Shown here: positions 23,298-36,348 of the stretch, in pieces
How the letters are laid out: each line of letters begins with the position of its first letter
Position numbering within the stretch: position 1 is the stretch's first letter
DNA from: Xestospongia bergquistia
Taxonomy: Eukaryota > Porifera > Demospongiae > Haplosclerida > Petrosiidae
NCBI GenBank assembly: GCA_963965975.1
Contig: OZ014418.1
Coordinates: forward strand, 2,368,775 to 2,432,774
Direction: 5' to 3'
Length of the DNA stretch: 64,000 nt
Notes under the pieces: generated by a model
Told to the model about the DNA's origin: nothing
The model's database searches: none
Seen by the model: only the letters and a program-made list of their open reading frames with translations
Program-made: the position numbers and the translations under genes

Positions 23298-25647
23298 TTA
23301 ATGATGAAATTTAGTGTAGATACAGACAGGAGGATGTCCAGACCAACCACCATAAATGGTGCACTGTCTCTTTCTGTCACCCACTAGTGTATAGTCAAAG
23401 TAACAGCTGTAGTGAGCTATGGCACCAACACCAGTTCCAGAGAGGTAAACTTCACCATATTTTGGTGGAGACAAATTACCACAATCAATGATAATTTCTA
23501 ATAATACCAAGAAATAATAACTATGATGTAATGTATACAACAAAATCAATTACTTTGGCAAACAGGTGCTTCATCAGACCATTTTCCATTAATCAGACAT
23601 TGTCTAACTTCCTTTCCAATCAATTGGAATCCTTTGTCACAGCTGTATGTTGCAATAGATCCAAATATAGTAGTACTAAAATCAACTAGACCATATTTAG
23701 GATCTTCTAGATCTTCACAGTCAACAGCTACAAGTCGTAATATAATTATTACATATTTAATCTTATAACTTACGGTGACAACTAGGTGCCACTCCAGACC
23801 ATTCACCATTGTTCTGACAGGTTCTCAAGTCATTGCCAATAAGAACAAAACCTCTGTCACATTTGTAAAGTGCTTGATTGCCTACGGTGGTACCAGTTAG
23901 ACTAATTTGACCATTAACAGGAGCATTTAGCACTCCACAATCAACTCCTGTAATATGATATATTACTAGTTAATTTTCCATACATTCAAGAGACTCACGT
24001 ATACAGATTGGTTCTTTTCCAGACCATTCACCAATCTTCTGGCATTTTCTGACGATATTCCCTTGTAAAACGAAGCCATTATCACAATTATATGTGGCAC
24101 GAGAACCAACAGTAGTACCAGTAAGATCCACATCACCATTTCTGGGATCTCTCAGGTTACCACAGTCAATGATTAGTGCTAAATATAGTTATAGATAATA
24201 TATGTACAATAGGGCTTTAATATTCTATTACCTTTGCAAGTTGGCTCATTTCCAGACCATTGACCATTAGATCGGCATTTTCTTATGCGATATCCCTTGA
24301 GTACAAACCCTCTATCACATTGGTAGATAGCTTTGTCTCCTACATTAGTACCAGTTAACCTGACATCACCATTTCTGGGATCATCAAGTCTATTACACCT
24401 ACGAGGTCGACCTGAAAAAGTCAATAACTTGATTACCTGTAAATGACAAGTACTGTGATATACCTCTGCAAACAGGTTCTTTTCCTGACCATTGACCATT
24501 CGCTTGACACTTTCTCACATTGTTTCCCTTCAGTATAAACCCTCTGTTACATTTGTAGATAGCTTTGGCTCCTAGACTAGTACCAGTAAGATCAACATCA
24601 CCATTTCTGGGATCTTTCAGGTTACCACAGTCAATGATTAGTGCTAAATATATAGTTGTAGATAATATGTACAATATGGTTTTAATATTCTATTACCTTT
24701 GCAAGTCGGCTCATTTCCAGACCATTGACCATTAGATTGGCATTTTCTTATGCGATCTCCCTTGAGTACAAACCCTCTATCACATTGGTAGATAGCTTTG
24801 TCTCCTACATTAGTACCAGTTAACCTGACATCACCATTTCTGGGATCATCAAGTTTGTTACATCTACGAGGTTGACCTGAAAAAAGTCGATAAAATCATT
24901 ACTTGTAAATCACATGTGCAGTGATAATACCTTTACAGACAGGTCTATTTCCTGACCATTTGCCATTAGTTTGACATTTTCTCACATTGTCTCCCTTTAG
25001 AATAAATCCTCTGTCACATTTGTAGATAGCTTTAGCTCCTACATTAGTACCAGTGAGTTTGACATCACCATTTCTAGGATCATTTAGTCTACTACACCTA
25101 ATAATCACTCCTGTATACATAAAGCATTTATCAATTATGTATAGTGTATTACTGAACTTACTCTTGCAGCTAGGAGTCCTACCAGACCAGTGACCATTCC
25201 TTAGACAATGCCTGACTTTGTTTCCTCTCAGAACAAAACCAGCCTTGCATGTGTACAGAGCTTTAGATCCTACCTTAATACCAGTCAGTTTAACGTCTCC
25301 ATATTGAGGGTTTCTAAGATTTTCACAGACAGTAATAATTGCTGAGCAACATAAATAATATCATTGTCAAGAATACAAATGAAAAGTTTACCTATTTTCT
25401 TACAGATTGGAGATTTTCGATTCCAATTACCATGTTTTATACATTTAATTGAACTACTTCCAGCAAGTTTGTACCCACGTTGACATGCAAAGTACACAAC
25501 ACTGCCAATTCTATATTTATTTTGTTGTCCTTCTTGAATATACCCATATAAAGGTGTTTTGGGATGACGACAATGACTTTGAGAAGAGAAGACAGTAATA
25601 ATTAGAATAGCAAAAACCACCATAGAAATAAGAATGCTGGTTTTCAT
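23298..25647 (-). CDS. secreted ten-module CCP/Sushi protein
   Basis: Ten exons join in frame to 627 aa: 25647-25392, 25341-25162, 25110-24931, 24876-24697, 24643-24464, 24411-24232, 24178-23999, 23947-23774, 23727-23554 and 23497-23298. Every intron is phase 1 with GT/AG ends, and each exon holds one CCP module with four Cys and a Trp before the third/fourth Cys region (for example GQWSGNEPTC). Residues 1-22 are a signal peptide (MKTSILISMVVFAILIITVF plus SS). There is no membrane anchor after the last module, which ends CIYTKFHH. CCP modules are protein-binding beads of complement regulators and related receptors. Exons 4-5 and 6-7 are near-identical pairs. Neighbours on both sides are FReD genes. 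A ligand cannot be inferred. Confidence 0.9.
24178..24876 (-). repeat. internal duplication of CCP exon pairs
   Basis: The segment 24643-24876 (intron plus exon 4) and the segment 24178-24411 (intron plus exon 6) match with an offset of 465 bp, including intron sequence (for example TTTAATATTCTATTACCTTT on the plus strand). Exons 5 and 7 share ALIIDCGNL and DPRNGDVDLTGT. This is a recent tandem duplication of two modules. Confidence 0.85.
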
Positions 25648-26343
25648 CTTCTATATTGTTACCAACACAGCTTCACTACTGAAAGAGTGGTGCTGTGTTG
25701 TAAATATGTCAATGAATTGTATTTATAATGCTCTGTTGAGTATAATATGTTATGTACTTCCAGTGTATGTTATGTCATTGATAATCTAATTTAGTACCTC
25801 TAGACAAATGTTATGGTCATTCCAATTGATTTTAATATAGAATATATGTCTTAAATAAACAATGTAGGCTCTTTCTTAAACATATGGTTCTTTGAAGGAG
25901 GCTTTGTTGCTGACTAATTAACACCAACTTATTAACTCTCAAGTAATACTGGAATATTTCTTTGAAAATAAGAGGATTGGTCTCCACACGCATCATGTTG
26001 GTCATAACATGCTTCTAACACTTTGTGATAGTCACAATCACTAAAGTGCTTAGATTATTATGACTCTTGAAAGTTTATCTTAAGTGTATTTACATCAACT
26101 TTCAATCAACAGAAAGTCAAACACTTCAACATAGAATTTAGAGCTAAGTACTATTGTCATAAGTAGCATGACAGAGAAGGGAGATTCTATAGAGAAGATG
26201 TTACTCCTATGTAGTTTTCATTTTAAATTAATGCAAATTTTATAAAAAACAAAAATAAAAGTATTACATCTAAAGACTTCTGTAACTATGTAATAGTAAT
26301 AAATGATATTAGTAAACCAATTAGTTGATCTAATCAAAGTTCA
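25648..26343. other. spacer upstream of CCP gene
   Basis: AT-rich with no coding frame. A TATA box or other promoter element cannot be chosen with confidence. Confidence 0.4.
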
Positions 26344-27161
26344 TTAATTTCGTCTAAGTTTTATTTCTGTAAATTTCAGTGAATATTGGTAGCCTTTCCA
26401 GTGATACCAATTCACTCCATCAGCAGTACTACTGTGAGTACCAAACAAGTAACGTCCATTGAGGTTGGAACGATGACAACTTTTATACCACCAAGCCCCC
26501 TTATAGGTTGTAGAACAACTAAGACTATAAGCATCATTATCTCGGTCTTTTGCTGAGAATTTTGCTCCATTATGATGTGTCATACTATCTCCAGCATTTC
26601 CAGTGTATCCACTCACTGTCAGCGTGTATTGAGTGAGGGCGTTACCAATGCTAAATGAAGAATATTTGGCATATTTTTTAGTACCAGTGAAATCTTCAAG
26701 ATCAACTCGTAGACTACTACTGGATGTAGTAAGATGGTAAATTTTGTTAAGACCAAGCCAAAACTCTCCATTGAGATCTCCAAATCCTAAATCATAGTCC
26801 TTCCAGTTGAGATAGAAATCTTGAGATCCATCCATTCTCCTTTGGAAGACAGTCCAACCACCACCATCAGTTTCCATGTCACAATAGACCTATATAAATA
26901 AAGATGGCATGATGATATCTAATGTATTGTTACCTTAAAAGAAGGTTTGTTATCAAGTTTAATAGTGTAGATACCACTGCAGACACATTTCTTTTGTAGT
27001 TGACTTTGTTTTAGTATGTCCAGACAGTCACGAGGAACACAATCTATATATACAAATTTAGTACATTACAGAAAATATGTGGACTTACTGTTATTTTCAA
27101 GAGCAATAGCAGTAGATAATGAGTACAAAAGACAGACCAGTAGTAGTGTTAACACTGCCAT
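26344..27161 (-). CDS. secreted FReD (type 2), copy 1 of recent duplicate
   Basis: Exons 27161-27089, 27043-26934 and 26889-26344 join to 242 aa. The signal MAVLTLLLVCLLYSLSTAIA is followed by LENNNCVPRDC and LKQSQLQKKCVCSGIYTIKL, then the FBG exon starting VYCDM. Ca-loop AKDRDND, FBG signature WWYKSCHRSNLNGRY and C-terminus IKLRRN are present. Almost identical to the gene at 28595-29412; differences visible in the FBG exon include IYHL against IHHL, TGTK against AGAK and GYQYS against GFQYS. Confidence 0.9.
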
Positions 27162-28594
27162 AATGAATGGTGTACTTATAATGTCTTCTGATGTCTTAAT
27201 CAGACTTATATAGTAATTCACTGACTTTCATTTTTTTAGGGAAAATCATAAAATGTAGCTCTTTTGTGAATTATCAAAACTTCCTGTGTTGGTTATGTAA
27301 ACTTCTCAGAATACTTCATTCAAATGTTTTTATAAGTCCATGCGGTTGTAATGAGAATCTAACTGAAGGACTTTCAATGTCGAAATTTCTCACAATTGTA
27401 ATAATGAAGTTCAATACATCCATTCATTGATGTATGATTATTGTGGGCTATATAATCAATAATACCAGGAATCTTATCACATGTTATTCACACAATAATA
27501 GGGAACTTCATTGACATAATGAAAGGACAGTAATTTACAATGATATTCAATAAAGGGGACTATATAACAATGGCAATGGTCATGAATCTACTTCATAGGT
27601 TTTGTCCTTTCTTAATAAAAACACTAGCTGTTATTAAGAGCATATTTTATTTGTCATGAATGAATTGGCAGTAAGCAAAGATACACTTCGTTCATTTTTA
27701 AATTTATATACCTCATAAATCATTTTGTTAGGAATAAAATAGGCAGAGAGTGTAGATAGATTAATTTGTCACATTAATAAAGGATATATTTGTTTTAATT
27801 AGACTAAATTATCATTAAAACAATATAATGTTTTGATTTCTTATATCCATTTTATTGTCTTTTTATACACAGCTTCTTTGTAGCTAGTGTGGTATGTAAA
27901 ACTTACAACATGCACTACAAACTCTAATTACTTTGTAATTTTTTTCTTAATTGACTTCTGCATGCATGTAGACAAAATCAATGTGAATACATCAATTGAT
28001 TTTATAGACTATTTTGTTTTAAGTAAAATTATATAGTGAATCTTAGCAGAAGCATCTGAAACTACAAATCAACACCTATGGCCTTAATAGTCAATCACAA
28101 GTCAGTGATGGTGACTATTAGTAAGGAGAAAAGTAGAGCATACTTGGATTGATTAAGATCAAATGGGAATAACAAAGCAATATTGACATCTACACGTATA
28201 TAATGGAAAATTGCTCTTTGAGAAGATGAACATTTTTTGCTTATTAAGCATGTACTTCATGAGCATTATGTTGGTCACAACAGACTATAATCATCATGTG
28301 ATAGTCATAATATTTATAGCATTTACAGATTTGACTTATTTATTAATTAATATAATTATAGTGATATGATAGACATAGATAAGTGATTATTACTAAATAT
28401 AAGTCATATGTAGTCATCCTGTGAATGTATTTTTCTCAAATAATTATATTAAATATTGCCTAATAACAATATATTTATCATAAATATAATCAAACTTTTA
28501 ATACTGCAGTTACAAAGATAAAACATAATTATAATAACAAAAATAGTAGAATTTCAAATTTCATAATTAATTGATCTAGCTATTCATATTAAAA

Positions 28595-29412
28595 TTAATT
28601 ACGTCTTAGTTTTATTTCTGTAAATTTCAGTGAGTATTGGAAGCCTTTCCAGTGATACCAATTCACTCCATCAGCAGTACTACTGTGAGTACCAAACAAG
28701 TAACGTCCATTGAGGTTGGAACGATGACAACTTTTATACCACCAAGCCCCCTTATAGGTTGTAGAACAACTAAGACTATAAGCATCATTATCTCGGTCTT
28801 TTGCTGAGAATTTTGCTCCATTATGATGTGTCATACTATCTCCAGCATTTCCAGTGTATCCACTCACTGTCAGCGTGTATTGAGTGAGGGCGTTACCAAT
28901 GCTAAATGAAGAATATTTGGCATATTTTTTAGCACCAGCAAAATCTTCAAGGTCGACTCGTAGACTACTACTGGATGTAGTAAGATGATGAATTTTGTTA
29001 AGACCAAGCCAAAACTCTCCATTGAGATCTCCAAATCCTAAATCATAGTCCTTCCAGTTGAGATAGAAATCTTGAGATCCATCCATTCTCCTTTGGAAGA
29101 CAGTCCAACCACCACCATCAGTTTCCATGTCACAATAGACCTATATAAATAAAGATGGCATGATGATATCTAATGTATTGTTACCTTAAAAGAAGGTTTG
29201 TTATCAAGTTTAATAGTGTAGATACCACTGCAGACACATTTCTTTTGTAGTTGACTTTGTTTTAGTATGTCCAGACAGTCACGAGGAACACAATCTATAT
29301 ATACAAATTTAGTACATTACAGAAAATATGTGGACTTACTGTTATTTTCAAGAGCAATAGCAGTAGATAATGAGTACAAAAGACAGACCAGTAGTAGTGT
29401 TAACACTGCCAT
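28595..29412 (-). CDS. secreted FReD (type 2), copy 2 of recent duplicate
   Basis: Exons 29412-29340, 29294-29185 and 29140-28595; 242 aa. Exons 1 and 2 are identical to those of the copy at 26344-27161. The FBG exon differs at a handful of sites, and those mostly match the gene at 30845-31674 (IHHL, AGAKKYAKY, GFQYS). This is expected if the crossover or a conversion tract ran through this exon. All cysteines and the CHRSNLNGRY signature are kept. Confidence 0.9.
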
Positions 29413-30844
29413 AATGAATGGTGTACTTATAATGTCTTCTGATGTCTTAATCAGACTTATATAGTAATTCACTGACTTTCATTTTTTTAGGGAAAATCAT
29501 AAAATGTAGCTCTTTTGTGAATTATCAAAACTTCCTGTGTTGGTTATGTAAACTTCTCAGAATACTTCATTCAAATGTTTTTATAAGTCCATGCGGTTGT
29601 AATGAGAATCTAACTGAAGGACTTTCAATGTCGAAATTTCTCACAATTGTAATAATGAAGTTCAATACATCCATTCATTGATGTATGATTATTGTGGGCT
29701 TATAATCAATAATACCAGGAATCTTATCACATGTTATTCACACAATAATAGGGAACTTCATTGACATAATGAAAGGACAGTAATTTACAATGATATTCAA
29801 TAAAGGGGACTATATAACAATGGCAATGGTCATGAATCTATTTCATAGGTTTTGTCCTTTCTTAATAAAAACACTAGCTGTTATTAAGAGCATATTTTAT
29901 TTGTCATGAATGAATTGGCAGTAAGCAAAGATACACTTCGTTCATTTTTAAATTTATATACCTCATAAATCATTTTGTTAGGAATAAAATAGGCAGAGAG
30001 TGTAGATAGATTAATTTGTCACATTAATAAAGGATATATTTGTTTTAATTAGACTAAATTATCATTAAAACAATATAATGTTTTGATTTCTTATATCCAT
30101 TTTATTGTCTTTTTATACACAGCTTCTTTGTAGCTAGTGTGGTATGTAAAACTTACAACATGTACTACAAACTCTAATTACTTTGTAATTTTTTTCTTAA
30201 TTGACTTCTGCATGCATGTAGACAAAATCAATGTGAATACATCAATTGATTTTATAGACTATTTTTTTAAAAGTAAAATTATATAGTGAATCTTAGTAGA
30301 AGCATCTGAAGCTACAAATCAACACCTATGACCTTAATAGTCAATCACAAGTCAGTGATGGTGACTATTAGTAAGGAGAAAAGTAGAGCATACTTGGATT
30401 GATTAAGATCAAATGGGAATAACAAAGCAATATTGACATCTACACGTATATAATGGAAAATTGCTCTTTGAGAAGATGAACATTTTTTGCTTATTAAGCA
30501 TGTACTTCATGAGCATTATGTTGGTCACAACAGACTATAATCATCATGTGATAGTCATAATATTTATAGCATTTACAGATTTGACTTATGTATTAATTAA
30601 TATAATTATAGTGATATGATAGACATAGATAAGTGATTATTACTAAATATAAGTCATATGTAGTCATCCTGTGAATGTATTTTTCTCAAATAATTATATT
30701 AAATATTGCCTAATAACAATATATTTATCATAAATATAATCAAACTTTTAATACTGCAGTTACAAAGATAAAACATAATTATAATAACAAAAATAGTAGA
30801 ATTTCAAATTTCATAATTAATTGATCTAGTTATTCATATTAAAA

Positions 30845-31674
30845 TTAATTACGTCTTAGTTTTATTTCTGTGAATTTCAGTGAGTATTGGAAGCCTTTCC
30901 AGTGATACCAATTCACTCCATCGCCACTACTACTTTGAATACCAAACAGGTAACGTCCATTGAGGTTGGAACGATGACAATTTTTGTACCACCACGCTCC
31001 TTTACAAGTTGTAGCGCAATTTGAATTACTATTATTATCATTATCTCGGTCTTTTGCTGAGAACTTAGCTCCGTTATGAAACGTCATACTATCTCCAGCA
31101 TTTCCAGTATATCCACTCACTGTCAGCGTGTATTGAGTGAGGGCGTTACCAATGCTAAATGAAGAATATTTGGCATATTTTTTAGCACCAGCAAAATCTT
31201 CAAGGTCGACTCGTAGACTACTACTGGATGTAGTAAGATGATGAATTTTGTTAAGACCAAGCCAAAACTCTCCATTGAGATCTCCAAATCCTAAATCGTA
31301 GTCCTTCCAGTTGAGAGAGAAATTCTGAGATCCATCCATTCTCCTTTGGAATACAGTCCAACCACCACCATCAGTTTCCATGTCACAGTAGACCTATATA
31401 AATAAAGATGGCATGATGATATCTAATGTGTTGTTACCTTAAAGGGAGGTTTGTTATCAGGTTTAATAGTGTAGATACCACTGCAGACACTTTTCTTTTG
31501 TAGTTGACTTTGTTTTAGTATATCCAGACAGTCACGAGGAACACAGTCTATATGTATAAACAATTCAGTACACACAATAATATAAAAGTTAACAGACTTA
31601 CTGTCACTTTCAAGGGCAATAACAGCAGACCATGTGGAGAAGAGACAGATAAGTAGCACTTTTGACATTGCCAT
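30845..31674 (-). CDS. secreted FReD (type 2)
   Basis: Exons 31674-31602, 31547-31438 and 31393-30845 join to 243 aa. The chosen start gives the signal MAMSKVLLICLFSTWSAVIA. An in-frame ATG ten codons upstream would add MHQLHILLLK, but it has no counterpart in sister genes. The FBG exon has Ca-loop DRDNDNNSNSNCATTCKG, with an additional Cys before the KGAWW motif, and the signature WWYKNCHRSNLNGRY. The 5' flank differs from the two genes to its left but is shared with the relic at 33296-33560. Confidence 0.88.
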
Positions 31675-33295
31675 TTTCAATAAAAGAATATGCAATTGAT
31701 GCAATTGTAGTTCTGAAATTCTGAGTCACTAATCACTCTTTTATAGTAAGCCAACAATTCAGATAACTTTCACTTTGCATTTTTCCTTGATTTTGGGAAA
31801 AAACCTGTATCATGGTTTACTAGTTAATTGAAAATGTTCAACTGCATTGTGTTATTATATCAACTCTTTACTATTTCAATCTTTGTTTTAGCTATTGTTG
31901 TCAATAATACATGTTGCTTATAATAAATTTATAGTACAAGAATGTATATCATGTCATAGTTTATCATAACTGTGAAATTGATAGTTTACACAAATTATGT
32001 TATCAGTATGTGAAAAGTGGGAGTAACATTGTGTTTTAGGTAAGCTTTCCTTAACAGATAGTCAGATACTGGGTATTTTATTGACATAATGAAAGAGGAA
32101 GTTTACTGACACATTATTCGTAAGGGACTGGTTACTTCTTAAAGTAGGGAGCATTTATTATAATGGTAATGTACTCCTGTATTAATTGTTTGCAACCTTT
32201 CTCTGTCTGACCTGATCGTGATCAAACACATATCAGAGTATTTTCATCATTTTCATTGAATGAATATTTAATCATTAAATCAGTATAGTTAAGAGTGATT
32301 AATTATTATTATCTTTTTATCATTGATTATGTACCAAATGACACACTCAGTGAATGTACATTTTGGTCTATATTGTTAGCATTTAAAATACCAAAATCTA
32401 CTGGAATTCATCAAGATTAGTGTTCCTATTAGATAATGTACAATAACCTAATTTTAGTGAAACATATGAGCACAGATTATGACTGAAATTAACAACATGT
32501 TATAATTAATACAGAGTAGTTTATAATTGTAAATTGTTTTATGATAAGAAAAAGTAATTCTACAGTTTGTACCAATGGACTATACTTATAATTGTACAAG
32601 AAAATTTCTATAGAGTGTTAAGACCAAGGTGCCATATATCTATATATATATTGTGATTTAGTAAACTATCTTATCTATCTTATAAATAAGTAATACAGGT
32701 ATTTAATCAAAACATTAAGTGGTTTTCCTAATGAATATGTCTAAGTGTTTATCTAGACACAACCCAGCAATATATAATTATAGTAAGTGAAAATGAGTAA
32801 ATACATACACAGAATTCAAAGGAATAACGAAATGATAGATTACTTGGCTGAAGTCACAAGAACAAAGAGCGCAAGATAATCAATGCTTAATATAATTGCT
32901 AATAAAATAGTGCAGACACTTGTCCTTATAATAACATGAGAATGTGCCAACACACTTAGCAACTAATGAATATTATTATTTCACTCAGTTGGGCGTGGAC
33001 AAATCAAAGCTTCAAAGTTCCGGATTATAAGATTACATTTTTATTGGTAAATAAATAGCTGGAGTTTGAATAGATTATATAACTAAGCTAACAAGAGGAC
33101 ATTTATTATTATATCAAGTGAAAGTCATAAGGTTATACAGTTGTTAGCAGCATGATAAATATCTCTTTTTCGATCACATTTTCAAAATTTTTTACGATAA
33201 GGTGTTAAGGTGGTTACTAAAACGATTAAATGACAAATATATATATATATATTTATTAGTAAATCAATTTCAATAGTTGATTTATAGTTCATTAA
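31675..33295. other. spacer; 31675-32280 duplicated at 33525-34010
   Basis: Non-coding and AT-rich. Ordered matches (for example AGCTATTGTTGTCAATAATA at 31891 and a one-base variant at 33740) tie this 5' flank to that of the relic at 33296-33560. The rest shows nothing recognisable. Confidence 0.55.
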
Positions 33296-33560
33296 TTACG
33301 TTTTAGTTTTATTTCTGTAAATTTCAGTGAGTATTGGTAGCCTTTCTGGTGATACCGAACAACTAAGAGTATAAGCATCATTATCTCGGTCTTTTGCTGA
33401 GAATTTTGCTCCATTATGATGTGTCATACTATCTCCAGCATTTCCAGTGTATCCACTCACTGTCAGTATGTATTGCATTACCAATGCTAAAATAAGAATA
33501 TTTGGCATATTTTTAGTATCACTTTTGACATTGCCATTTTCAATAAAAAAATATGTAATT
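33296..33560 (-). pseudogene. internally deleted FReD relic (type 2)
   Basis: The C-terminal codons (33296-33352) are followed by a deletion that removes the WW/NLNG signature. The Ca-loop to YAKY region (about 33356-33510) follows, with another small deletion. It then joins directly to the first codons of exon 1 (about 33515-33545), so exon 2, both introns and the METDGGGW half of exon 3 are missing. Confidence 0.8.
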
Positions 33561-34253
33561 GATGCAATTATAGTTCTGAAATTCTGAGTCACTGATCATT
33601 TTTTTATAGTAAGCCAACAAGTCAGATAACTTTCACTTTGCATTGGCCTTTGACTTTGGGAAAAACCTGCAATATTGTTCACAAGTAAGTTGTAAATGTT
33701 CATCTGTATTATCTTATTATATCAACTGTTTATTGTTTCAGCTATTGTTGTCAATAATGCATGTTGCTTATAATGTATTTATAGTACAAGAATGTGTATC
33801 AATGTCATAGTTTATCATAATTGTGAAAATGAAAGTTTACACTAATTATGTTATTAGTATGTGAGAAGTGGGAGTAACATTGAATTATAGGTAAGTCATC
33901 CACAACAGATACCGGGTGTTTTATTGACATAATGAAAGGGGAATGTAAGGAGCATAAACTATAATGGTCTGTATTAATTTTTGCAGACTTTCTATGTCCT
34001 TATCATCCAGAACATGTTGTTAGTGAAGAGCTATCTTGTATGTGGATAAGTGGAATCTTAAATTTTATTATATTGTATGCATCATGTAACTTATCTGATA
34101 AGAGGTTGGATTTTTAATTGTGATGTCAGTGTAATATTGTTTCGACTCAGGGTAGAGTATTAAATCTCATAGAATAAATAATAAAATTTCAGTTAATAAT
34201 ATATATATATATTTGGTGAGTGCATTTATTAACTTAACAACTGTCATTTTTTG

Positions 34254-34425
34254 TCTTTAACTTTCATCACCATCAGCAGTATAGTAGCTTATATATTACC
34301 AATTGTATGACCTTGGTCATGAAAGCTACAACAAGCTGAAGTTGATATATAGCAGGTGTACACATATACCTAAATATTTACCTTCATGAATGCATGTATA
34401 GGACATAGCTTGATGTAACACAAGT
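34254..34425 (-). pseudogene. possible decayed type 1 FReD relic
   Basis: Short matches to type 1 exons in the right order: TTAACTTTCATC (3' end), TGACCTTGGTCATG (exon 2), TAGGACATAG and TTGATGTAACAC (exon 1). No frame remains. It lies among type 2 genes. Confidence 0.4.
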
Positions 34426-35102
34426 AACTGTCATTACAATATAATTGAATTATGTGACATATGGTAATTAATGTGATTTAGTAAACTATATCTTATCTAT
34501 TGTAAAATAAATAGTGGTGGTTATTTTATCAAACATGAAGTGATTTTCCAAATCAATCACATTAGCTGTTCATGTAGACATAACTCAGTAGTTATAGTGA
34601 TAAATAATTATAAACAGCTCATGAAAATTACACATTACGCAAAATGACAAGATGACAAATCACTTGGATGAAGTCACAAGAATAGAGTGCGCAAAATAAT
34701 CAAAATATTGTACTGAATATAATTACAAATGTTAGAGTGGGAACAAGTTTGCATAATAATTAACATGGGAATGAATTATAGCCGCCGACGCACAAGCAAG
34801 TAATGAATATTATCATTTGTACCTCGAGTGCGTTGAATTGGGCGTGAGAGATCGAAACTTCATTTGAATGTTACATAACTAATTATAAGTTAAAGCTTGA
34901 ATAGATTATACAAATTAGTTAAAAAGAGGATATTCATTATTATTTCAAGTAAAAAGTCACAAGGCCATAAAAATTGCTAGCAGCATGATAACTTCTATTT
35001 TTCTATCAAAAATACAGATTTTCGATATAATAATAATAACGTGGTTACAACAAAAAATTAAACAAAATAACCAGTTTTATTGGTTGAACTACTCAGAGTT
35101 CT

Positions 35103-35943
35103 TCAATTTCGTCTTAATTTTATTTCAGTGAATTTCAGTGAGTATTGGAAGCCTTTCCAGTGATACCAATTCACTCCATCAGCAGGACTACTGTAAGTAC
35201 CAAACAGGTAACGTCCATTGAGGTTGGAACGATAACAACTTTTGTACCACCAAGCTCCTTTATAAGTTATAGCGCAACTTAAATTACTTCTATTATCATT
35301 ATCTCGGTCTTTTGCTGAGAACCTAGCTCCGTTATGAAACGTCATACTATCTCCAGCATTTCCAGTATATCCACTCACTGTCAGCGTGTATTGAGTGAGG
35401 GCGTTACCAATGCTAAATGAAGAATATTTGGCATATTTTTTAGTACAAGCAAAATCTTCAAGGTCAACTCGTAAATTACTACTGGATGTAGTAAGACGAT
35501 GAATTTTGTTAAGACCGAGCCAAAACTCTCCATCAAGGTCTCCAAATCCTAAATCATAGTCCTTCCAGTTGAGATAGAAATCTTGAGATCCATCCATTCT
35601 CCTCTGGAAGACAGTCCAACCACCACCATCAGTCTCCATGTCACAATAGACCTATAAATAATGATACTGGTATGGCATGACGATAATTATTGGATTGTTA
35701 CCTTAAAGGAAGGTTTGTTATCAGGTTTAATAGTGTAGATACCACTGCAAACACTTTTCTTTTGTAGTTGACTTTGTTTTAGTATATCCAGACAGTCACG
35801 AGGAACACAGTCTATATACACAATTCAATGTATTAAATGTATATATATTGTATAATGTAAAGAGACTTACTGTCATTTTCAAGAGCTATAACAGCTGATA
35901 GTGAGTACACAAGACAGACCATTAGCACTGTTGACACTGCCAT
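35103..35943 (-). CDS. secreted FReD (type 2)
   Basis: Exons 35943-35871, 35811-35702 and 35651-35103 join to 243 aa with signal MAVSTVLMVCLVYSLSAVIA. Two substitutions stand out. The FBG signature reads WWYKSCYRSNLNGRY, with Tyr replacing the His that follows the conserved Cys in nearly all sister genes. DLEDFACTKKYAKY carries an extra Cys in place of Gly. In ficolins the residue after that Cys lines the acetyl-group pocket (family knowledge), so ligand choice may differ; this is inference. Confidence 0.88.
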
Positions 35944-36348
35944 TGGACTGGTACCTCTCACTCAGACTAAAGTACCTATGATATTTCATTGTTTATATAA
36001 GCAAGTGTCAAATTTCAATTTGCATATCCTTTTGGTCATGGGAAATAATGAAACATTAGATCTTTAGTTTGTCATAAACATAGACTGTAAACTGACTGAT
36101 TCCAAGAATATAACTGAATCCAAGAATATCAATCACTGTATGTTATTTTATTAGATGTGGGTTATCATTAAGTTTGAATGAGTTTCAATGTCATAATTTT
36201 TCATAATTGTGAACATAGCATGTATGAAACTTCACTTGCTGGTTAGTGGAGAGTAGGATATCAATACATTAGTCATTGACAGTATCAGGAACATTATAAG
36301 ACTTTTTTGACATATTATGTTTTAATGATCCCAAAGAAAAATGAATAA

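Larger units (their letters stand above)
26344..30844. repeat. 2.25-kb tandem segmental duplication
   Basis: 26344-28594 and 28595-30844 are two copies of one unit (FReD gene plus its 5' spacer) with an offset of 2250-2251 bp. By eye there are only scattered single-base changes and one single-base deletion (27470 region against 29720 region). The 3' flank of the second gene (28500-28594) matches the 3' flank of the third gene (30750-30844). This points to an unequal crossover inside FReD exons. The spacers (27162-28594 and 29413-30844) hold no coding sequence. Confidence 0.95.

Noticed and set aside
27016..29464. Identical 65-codon plus ORFs at 27016-27213 and 29267-29464
   Set aside because: Antisense shadows of FReD exons 1-2 in the duplicated unit.
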